From assembly GCA_036768485.1 (NCBI GenBank), contig JAVLUZ010000721.1, positions 83,501 to 147,500 of the forward strand: a DNA stretch of 64,000 nt. The letters run 5' to 3'. A program made the translations under genes and the position numbers. This DNA is from Mermis nigrescens (Eukaryota > Nematoda > Enoplea > Mermithida > Mermithidae). The notes beneath the pieces were generated by a model that was not told the DNA's origin, did not search any database, and worked only from the letters and a program-made list of their open reading frames with translations. Shown here one piece after another: positions 30,447-64,000 of the stretch. Each line of letters starts with the position of its first letter. Positions within the stretch are counted from its first letter, which is position 1.

Positions 30447-33195
30447 ATGGGGCACTTCGCCGTCCCATTTGCTAGAGCAATCTTTTTTTGCGAATGGGTC
30501 GTTTCCACAGCTAAACGTGGGGATATGCACCCCCCCCCGAGAAACCAAAATACCCCCCAGAATTCAATTTTTGAAAATTTTTTCGTTTTTTTCGCAATTT
30601 TTTGATGCCAACGTCAAAAAATGGTGTTTTTTACGCCATACCACCATTTTTAAGGTCATTTTTCGACCTTTGAAAAATCTTGCACCCCTCCCCCAATTTT
30701 CTTGCTGCCCGCGTATGGTCGTTTCGCTCCCCATCTGCAAAAAAGACGAATATGACTTATGACTAATATGCTAAAAATTGTCTGGAAATTTATATGTCTT
30801 ATTTGTTGTCATGTTTTAATGTTGTTACTATTTACTCCTTTCAAATTTTACTTCTTTTCCTCACTCACATCATCCATATAAGCTATACTGTATGTATGCA
30901 GCTTCGTTCCTTTCATGTGTAGAATGAATGTGAATTAACCTTTAATATATTATATTTAATAATACGATTTAGATGTTTAGGTGCAGGTGAAATTGATTCA
31001 ACGTTATAGTGTGAATCTTTCATTATGTAAATATTATATGATACGAATGATCTGCGACAGCGATGCTGAGATATAGATATGTATATAAGATGCGCGCTCA
31101 TGCATTGTATTCTTTTATGCGCATAAATACCAAGATTAAATTTGCCGGCAAGCTAATATAATTCAAAGTTAAATGCTTCTTTTGCCGCAAAAAAGTCATA
31201 AAGTAACGACCAAAAAAAGGTGAGAAAGGTAACACAAAAAACATTCTTTCATAAAATCCTTAGACCGATCAAACTAACACGCGCTCATAAAATGAAGGAT
31301 TTTCGAGGATCCGAAAGCCGTTTAAACCGGACTTTTCCGGATTAAAATAAAGACCATAAGTTCACGGAGTCTATGGAAGAAAGCGGCGCGGTCAAATGAT
31401 CAGCGATTTCACATAAAATGTATGCGTAGCACACCACGCCGTGTAAAAGATAACGGTAATGTGCGAATTAAGCGCTTCAGACAAAGTACATTTTACGAGC
31501 CTGTCAAAACGCCAGACAAAGCTCAGTATAAAACCGAAAAGATCTACAAAAATTGCGCAGCTTGCGATGTGCTGATGCCATGTGTGTGGCCAGCCTTCGC
31601 TGCTGACGCCAGGCTCAGCCTTTGCTGCTGATGCCATGAGCTAGTGGCTCAGCCTTTGCTGCTTATGATCTAAACGTGTGACTCATCTTCTCGAGCTGAA
31701 GCCATTAATTCCAGCTTCGACTTTCAGCCCGAATTTCGTCAGGTTCAGTATCTTTAGTGTCGTGTCATAGATTTTAGCAACGCCAAACCTCTCTTTCTCG
31801 CTTTCGATGCTTAACGACTTGGTGATTATTTTAAATTTTACTCTGAATATCATTTTTGTGCAATTTTCGAACGCTTACATATGTACATACTGAAAAGTTG
31901 AAGCGTTAACCCATCTTCTCATCGCATAGAAGGGATCACCCCAACTTCCAGGCTCCTTAGATTAGGCGGGTATCAGTAGATAACAGGAAAACGTCGCACA
32001 CTCGCACATGACACTCTGCAATATTATCCATTGTTTGGCCCCTCTCAGTCTTACAGTCAATGTCAAAATATCGTTAGCGCTGCTCAGAGATTATCAATCC
32101 CTCTGAGATTGCCTTCGCTCTACAAATTAAATTAGTTGTTAAATCACCAGGTTCACCTAAATGTTACATATTCAGCTAAGCAGATTTCTTCAGTCACTTT
32201 ACAGCGACTGATTTTATTTTGCTTACTTACTATTGTTTCTTGCTTTCTTTTTCTGCTCGTCTGACAATTAGAGGTCATTGTGAATTGAATAGAAAATTAA
32301 ATTAAAGTTTGACCAATTCGCAAAGAACGTTAAGAGTTCCATGCAAAATTATCTGCTGGAAACTGAGATATTTGAAATCATATTCAGCATTTTCAAAAGC
32401 CAATGCAATTGCTGCTTTCGGTTTGTTACATTAAATCGTACGCACGTTGGTTTACATCAGTCAAAAGAGTATTTCTAATTAAATCCTTGCTGTGCTGCAA
32501 GCTCGTCCTCAGTAGGGAAATATTCCTTTCGCAACTTTCCTTAATTTTCCTGTTAACCCGTTCCCTACGTGAACGCCCGATCAGATGCCCAACAAACCCT
32601 AACGCCCAAACTTTGGAAGTAACACCTAAGCTGTGCTCCTGCAGAAAGACAAAAACCCAAAATTTTAATTCGTGGATAGGGTATGTACATGTTTGGGCTA
32701 CTGTATCTCAAAAAACTATGCGTGAATTTTCTTCAAGTTCTACAGTAAGTTCAGCCGTAGCATCATTAATATGTAAATAGTTGAAATAAATGAAATTTGT
32801 CAGCTGCGATTGAGATATTGAGAAGAATGTTATTTCAAAATAATCTTTTTTACGGGTTTCCGTGAGTTTAAAAAATTGGTTCTTACTGGTCGGAAGCGCA
32901 TCTGAAGTTGGTCTGGGATGGCGTACAAAATTTTCCCCACGATAATTACATAAGCCCCAAGAGCCGCTAAAACTTCTTATAGTAATCCGTCGTTTCCGGG
33001 TTTAAGGAGCCCGATCGTGCCATTTCGATCAGAAATTCGAAAATCAGCGGCCCGGAACACCTATTAAGCCAAAATACTAGTATCAGTGTGTTATCCAGTA
33101 AAAACTTTATTTCCGCGCGCTCACACACAGACACACACACAAGTAGTAAACTCGAAATTAATATTATAGGTGTCCAAACTTGTGTGGAACAGACT
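30447..33195 (+). repeat. Long interspersed repeat, family P, copy 1
   Basis: Begins with the hairpin AATGGGGCACTTCGCCGTCCCATT, holds a family-B insertion, and continues through TACTCCTTTCAAATTT, CCTCTCAGTC, GCTAAGCAGATTTC, TTGCTGCTTTCGGTTTG, GTCGTTTCCGGG to TCGAAATTAATATTATAG. The order is the same as in copy 2 (48669-53440). No intact ORF. Confidence 0.75.
30506..30717 (-). mobile_element. hAT-like MITE, family B
   Basis: CACAGCTAAACG / GCCCGCGTATG ends; exact 8-bp duplication GTCGTTTC (30498-30505, 30718-30725). Inserted near the head of family P. Confidence 0.9.
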
Positions 33196-35056
33196 AAATG
33201 ACCTTTTGAAAGAATTTAACTCCTTCCTGGATTTTATAAGTCAATACTTTATAAAATTTCAATGTAAATGAGAAATCAAGAAAACAGGCGAAGAGAGGCG
33301 TAAGTAACAATTACCTAAAACACTTAGAACAGACAGTAACGGATTTTCCTAAAGGGCGTGGTACCCAAACTTTTACAACAACAGTCAAAATAGGTCTAAA
33401 ACCTTGTCCTTCACTCGCAAAATAGCGATTTTTCGGCGTTTCACATTGTATAATTTCACTTAAAATCACTGTTGACGCAATATTTTCTTCGAAAAATTTC
33501 GAAATTTTTGACAATTTTGTGCGAAAAAATCAGTAACTTTCTTAGGCTTTAACGAGAATTTGGCGCGAGGCGCCAGAAAATTTGTGAAATTTAGGCGGAT
33601 GGATGTTTTTGACGTTTTTTCCTGTTTTTGACGCGAAATCGAAAATTCTTGATTGAAAATAGAAGAAAACTATGCTAGGATAGCTGTTACGGCTGTTGAA
33701 ATTGTTTTGAAACCTGAGCAAAACTGGCTTCCAGGTCGACAACAAAGTAAATAAATGTCATTTATGTGTACATACATATAATCTGGCGCGCAGCGCCGGA
33801 AACATTTGAGAAATTATGGTCACTGACGGCCCAAAATCATTTCAAATTACTTTTTTGGCCAATGGGGGCGGCCGCCCCTCCTTCCCCTTAAATCCGCCCC
33901 TGAGAACAGACAAATTTTGGAAACTTCGGTTACACTAGAAAAGTTTCAGAGAAATGCTACCAAAATTGCATCGTCCTTCGGAAAAGCGATTAAGGTTCTT
34001 ACGTTCGTTTTTTAGCATTTGTGCGAAAAAAAGTTTATGAAATTCGCACGTGAATTCTTTTATATCCTTCTTTCTGCGGAAAAGTCTCGTTAATATTATG
34101 TCAAACGGACCATTTAATTATCCACTTAAAAATGACATATTCCGAACTAGGTCGTAATATGCTAAGCAAGCATCCGTTTGCTAAAACGAGGAGTAATTTT
34201 TCTCTGCGAATCCCTATCATTTGATAAAAATATAATGCAGATATCGATGCATCTTTGAATGGCTCTGAAGAGTCTGATTTGCACGTGCAGTATGCTATTC
34301 TATCAAGCGTACAATATAGCTAACGTGCTATGCTAAGCTGTAGCGAATAGAAATAGTAGACACCTAAATGTGCTTTTACGTCATGCTCATGCTGATGCCG
34401 TCTCTTAGCTACGGAATAAACTCTGACCTAAACCTAAACTTCCAGCTTTTGTGCGCGCGTATCGCAGGTTAATGTACAGAGGCGACATGAATGCTTTTGT
34501 GCTTGAAACAATCCTCGGCTAATTGAAACGTCTTATCGAAATTTCTTATTTTTTAGGCTGAGTTTTATACAAAGAGCACACACGTTTGGGATTTGTTCTC
34601 GTTCACTGAATTAGTCGTCATGCAACCTGGAAATTTTCTAAGATATTTTGGTCAATGCCGAGTCATTTAGTTCAATCTGTTGTCGATTAAATCTCTGGAC
34701 CAATGAATTAGTTTAAGTGATCAAATAGCTTTGCAGGCACTACATATTTTGTGCGCTCTCTAAGGCAACAAACTTCCTAATTTGAATCAATAAGGATATT
34801 AAATGCGCCCGAACTGTCTAAAATATTTCAGATTTATTTAGGATTTGTTTCATCTAAACTAATTTTAGGCTATTTTTGAAAAAATTTCCCAATAATTCCA
34901 GTACTACTTGTACGTATCTTAGAATATGTATAACTATGGAATATTATTCATTTTAATTTATTTTCATAAATTTGCTATTAAAAACATGATAAATTTTAGA
35001 GTATAAATTACAAAACTAATTTTTTTGATTCCATTCAGATATAAAACCTTTCCGGA
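33196..35056. other. Intergenic region upstream of the kinesin
   Basis: Contains a family-O end (33172-33196), two GGCGCG-type hairpins (about 33560 and 33786) and a family-I fragment (33857-33904). 33905-35056 looks unique; no promoter elements stand out. Confidence 0.4.
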
Positions 35057-35061
35057 TCTTA

Positions 35062-35355
35062 CTCTCAGGTTAAACTACTGGTCTGGACGAACATCAGTCC
35101 TGGAATTATTTTCAGCATGTATTAATTGAACCTCTTGCCCAAATCAATCGGGTACAGCTTTCACTAGTCCTGATGAGATATCTTCAAAAAAGTTACACAT
35201 CCCTCCTCATACTTCCTGATGAACTAAATGCTCGGACGCCAAGACTTTTTATCATAATGCAGAAGACGATCGCTCAGCGATTGGCTTCATTCAATAGTTC
35301 GCAAAATCGATGGAAACTTTCGTTAATTCGAAAAGAGCTATCGACGAAAAATTAA
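35062..35355 (+). CDS. Unidentified coding-like stretch, possibly a terminal exon
   Basis: Open frame to TAA 35353-35355 reading LDEHQSWNYFQHVLIEPLAQ, INRVQLSLVLMRYLQKSY, LILPDELNARTPRLFIIMQK, NRWKLSLIRKELSTKN. Balanced, protein-like composition and no repeat similarity seen in the window. Acceptor-like sites: TACTCTCAG| just upstream and TATTTTCAG| at about 35113-35114; the latter gives an in-frame HVLIEP start. AATAAA at 35474 could serve as its poly(A) signal. If real, it is the last exon of another + strand gene ending only about 175 bp before the kinesin start. Family not recognised. Confidence 0.4.
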
Positions 35356-35530
35356 TATTCACTCCACATTTCTTATTGTCCGCTACTAGTCCTTATCCCA
35401 ACTTAGGTATTTAAATGTATTCTTCGTTTGCCGGAATTTCAAATGCGTCAAGGTGTGTACCAACTTTGTTACAAATAAAATTGCTTTTTTCACATTGTAT
35501 TTTCTTTTATCGGCTCAAAATGAACATACG

Positions 35531-61052
<25,522 letters not shown>

Positions 61053-61199
61053 GTAAAGAGACAACTTTGTCGCACAGTTTTTAGAAGAAAAGTTGCAGAT
61101 GTAAGAAACAAAGGCGAAAGCCTTTATGCATGACTGAAAATTAGCCTAAACTTTAATCTTTAACAACATATATCATCCAAAATATCTTGAGATTTTGCG

Positions 61200-61480
61200 T
61201 CATAACCAGACAAACCCCCCGTTAGGGGGTATGGGGTCTAGAACTCTCCTAGAATAAAAAAGGGAAATTTTTTGGGGAAAATGATGCAAAATGAAGGCCA
61301 AAAAATTGAAAATTTTCTTCCAAAATGCTTTCAATTAATCAAAAGCAATGGAAAAACATAACACTTTTTTATCATCTATACCAGTTTTTGAGATCATTCT
61401 GGTCCAAAAAAACTCTATTTCTGACCCCTCCCCAGATCAACTGACCCATCCATCCCATCAGATTGGCCATGCAGTGTATA
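61200..61480 (-). repeat. Family H repeat, reverse copy
   Basis: CCCCCCGTTAGGGGGTATGG, AAAATGATGCAAAATGAAGG, ATTGGCCATGCAGTG; reverse complement of the 41697-41942 order. Confidence 0.6.
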
Positions 61481-61739
61481 AAAATTAATTTTTTGGCCAT
61501 AAACTCATTTTTCCAAATGCCGTCATTCATAATTACTTCTTGTATATGATTCATAGGCAAATATGCATTTGGCGGTATGAAGGTCGCTAGGAGAATGCAG
61601 GGAACTTTTCTCAAAAATTGGCAAAATAAAGGTACATAGCGTGTATACCAGTTCCTTAGGCCTTTTTAGCTATTAAAGCCTTTCTGACTTCCTAACTCTT
61701 GATCCCAGTTGCTATGCTTCTGTGTAGCGTACACGAGCA

Positions 61740-61925
61740 GTCGCTACGGAGGAAAGACCATCAAAAACCCGCATGTAAGATGGGGGTTTGGGTGGATTCC
61801 CCGCCCAAAGTCGAATTTCTCCCCATCTGCCCCAAAGTCAGAAACATTTGACTATCCTCCCCAATTTTCCTCTAAAACTTGTGTTTTTTGTCATCTTTAG
61901 ATGCTTTCTTGCCATTTGTTAATCT
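61740..61925 (-). repeat. Family L fragment
   Basis: GATTCCCCGCCCAAAGTCG, CCTCCCCAATTTTCC and CTTGTGTTTTTTG blocks as at 9640-9760. Confidence 0.55.
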
Positions 61926-62141
61926 CCCTTTAATCCTGGCACTACTATAGCTTAACTATGGGAAAAGTATGGTATAAAGAAATCGACATATTTTCCTTTC
62001 TATTGTCTAGAAATCGTTATATAATATCTTGTTAGATGCGAAAGTTTATACTGGTGCAAATATAAGCATTTTGAGCATCCACGGTTTACTGTAGCGGATG
62101 AAAAATCCTCAGATTTGAATATTTTGAATTTTGGGTTTTTG

Positions 62142-63609
62142 CAGAGGCGTAGCCAGGGTTTTGGTTCAGGGGGGCATAAACAAAAATTTTTAAAGACTAC
62201 TTTTACATTGAATGCCAGTAACGTTATGTATAGTAAAACTGAGTTTTCCGAGCTTTAGTAGTGTAGCCTAGTTAATTTATGGGTTTCTGACCATCAAAAA
62301 TACAGAAAGGGGTAAAGCGGCGCGAAGCGCCGAAATTTTTAGGAATTTCTACCGTTTTTATGTAGAACTTACGGCTTTTCTATTGACAAACAGTTCGGAA
62401 ATCATAAGTGGCGCAAAGTGCCAAGAAATTTAGTCATTTTTTACCGCCCTTAACATTTCGTAGCTCTGTGAATACTAATAGTCTGACAGAGCAGAAAATT
62501 ATCAAATTTGTACAAAACAATTTTGACAGTACAAGCTTCTAACAAAAAAACTGCGAATTACTAATTTTGTCTAACTACGAATATTTGTCTGAAGATATTT
62601 TGAGTAATTCAGGCTTTTAAACGTAATGCTGGAGCTCTGCAAAAAGAAAAGAACAGTAACTGGTGGCGCTATGCGCCGGAAAATTTTTGACGTTTTCGCA
62701 CTTTAAACTCAATTTATACCGATTAAATCATACTAATTAATGCCGGCGCAAAACGCCGGAAATTTTTTGAAATTCTTGACCCTTTTATCTGGCTTGTTCT
62801 CCCTAAAATCTCGTTGCACATGTACAACGATATTTTACGGCTGCGAGGGGTCTAGGGTTGCGCGCTCAAGTGTTCCCAGCGGGGTCGGGGCAGAGTCCCG
62901 GAAAATTTTGTAAAAAAAGCATTTTTTGCAAATAGTAACGTTAAAATTTTCGCAAAATCGGCCAAATCTCGGTTCTGAATTAAGCCCAAAAACACTCCTA
63001 CATTGCATAAAACGTCTGAGCTGAAATGCGTTTTTCGACCTCTGCTAAGTACACAGCGCAGATATGGGTGGCTGCCAATAAGATATGGAAAAATAATTTT
63101 GTTCTTACCGCTTTCAGGCCCATTTGTGGCCTTCTTATTAACAAGATGCAGTTCAGAAAACAGGAAATGCGCAAAAACATAAGAAAATTTGGCCATTTCT
63201 TTCATTTAAAATAGGATTATGTGTCCTTGTAAAGAAAGACAAACAAAGCAAAGAATAGACAAATTGGTTCACAAAAGACAAGCAAAGCAGAGAATAGACA
63301 AACTGGTACACAATCATTTTCACACTTTTACTATTATGCTCAACAAGCATGCGCAGTTTCATTTAAGGAACAAATAGTGCATTAAATTACTGAAGTGATG
63401 TGATAGTGCTGGATTATTTTAGCTGATTTAATCATTGGATCTATATAACAATAATAATGACTCGGCGCGAAGCGCCGGAAAATTTTGACGTTCTTGCTTT
63501 TTTGAACTCAGTTATCTGGACACACATTACTGCAACAGAAAAATCAACAACATTTCTGAAAAACTATTGGAGGCATGTGCCCCCAATGCCCCGCCTTGAT
63601 AAGCCTATG
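62142..63609 (+). mobile_element. hAT-like family D, full length
   Basis: CAGAGGCGTAGCCAGGG start; GGCATGTGCCCCCAATGCC and AAGCCTATG end; flanks GGTTTTTG and GGATTTTT are similar. Carries GGCGCGAAGCGCC twice (about 62320 and 63464) and further variants. Non-coding. Confidence 0.85.
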
Positions 63610-64000
63610 GGATTTTTGGTGGGTTTTTTCTGGGGTTTTGGGTTTTTCTTTGGTTTTTTGGGTTTTATTGGGGTTTCTTATGGAAATGACAGCTAGAGCT
63701 ACATACAGTAGCTGGGAATACTTCCAACAGCTGCAAGACACGAAATAAACAAAATAAGATAGGTTTTCATTCATTTTGTGGGGGGGGGGGGTAAAATTTA
63801 CCCTGACTAGTTATATATTATATTTAGCATATTTTTGTCAAATTTCCATGTTTTTAGGCTCCATATCAGATTCTTACCTACTGTTTCGATGTAAAAAGCA
63901 TTGTTTGCTCTTGTACGTACTATATTCATTCATAGCTAACATTATGAAGAATATCTATGACATTGAAATCATAACGGGGGCTCATTGTGTCCTTAAAATC
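63610..64000. other. Right edge, G-rich patch and unique sequence
   Basis: 63610-63685 is G/T-rich (GGGGTTTTGGGTTTTT strings) and 63779-63790 is a G homopolymer. No KIF17 exon recognised here. Confidence 0.45.

Noticed and set aside
32403..32780. 125-codon forward frame
   Set aside because: Inside repeat P, not preserved in the other P copy.
63600..63690. GGGGTTTT-like strings as a telomere
   Set aside because: Short, irregular and internal; better explained as a G/T-rich patch beside the family-D end.

Overview
The window is spliced nuclear DNA from an invertebrate animal. Two conserved animal genes are present, both on the + strand and both cut into exons with GT-AG introns, and everything around them is AT-rich, repeat-dense sequence. 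I cannot name the species. The first gene is ASNSD1 (asparagine synthetase domain-containing protein 1), complete in five coding exons at 3623-3909, 10138-10249, about 14616-15103, 20959-21474 and 27995-28364 (about 590 codons spread over 24.7 kb). The second is the homodimeric kinesin-2 motor KIF17/OSM-3. Twelve coding exons from 35531 to 61052 give about 536 codons, and the C-terminal part runs off the right edge.

Layout: 1-1056 is the decayed 3' end of a non-LTR retrotransposon. 1057-3622 is a pile of small DNA elements. 3623-28364 is ASNSD1, with introns of 4-6.5 kb made largely of transposons and satellites. 28365-35530 is intergenic: a 2.7-kb repeat, a minisatellite and an unidentified coding-like stretch that ends at 35355. 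35531-64000 is the kinesin gene. Its introns hold two more long repeats, a 1-kb (AAT)n array and three near-full-length copies of one 1.2-1.5 kb element.

The repeats are the striking part. At least seven different non-coding families (called A, B, C, D, G, I and M here), plus one foldback element, sit between 8-bp target duplications that can be read directly, as expected for hAT-type transposition. A 1485-bp element sits between two TTAA copies (piggyBac-like), and a 1-kb element ends in mariner-like TIRs. Many are nested, and paralogous copies inside the same window preserve the empty sites. No intact transposase is present. A 13-bp palindrome, GGCGCGAAGCGCC or its complement, recurs across several otherwise unrelated families.

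The two genes have no evident functional link. ASNSD1 is a putative glutamine-hydrolysing synthetase-like protein, and KIF17 is a ciliary/dendritic motor. Points to verify in the kinesin are a one-base frameshift in motor exon 3 and a GC-AG first intron. Exon boundaries were set by hand from reading frame, splice signals and remembered family conservation; no alignment program was run.
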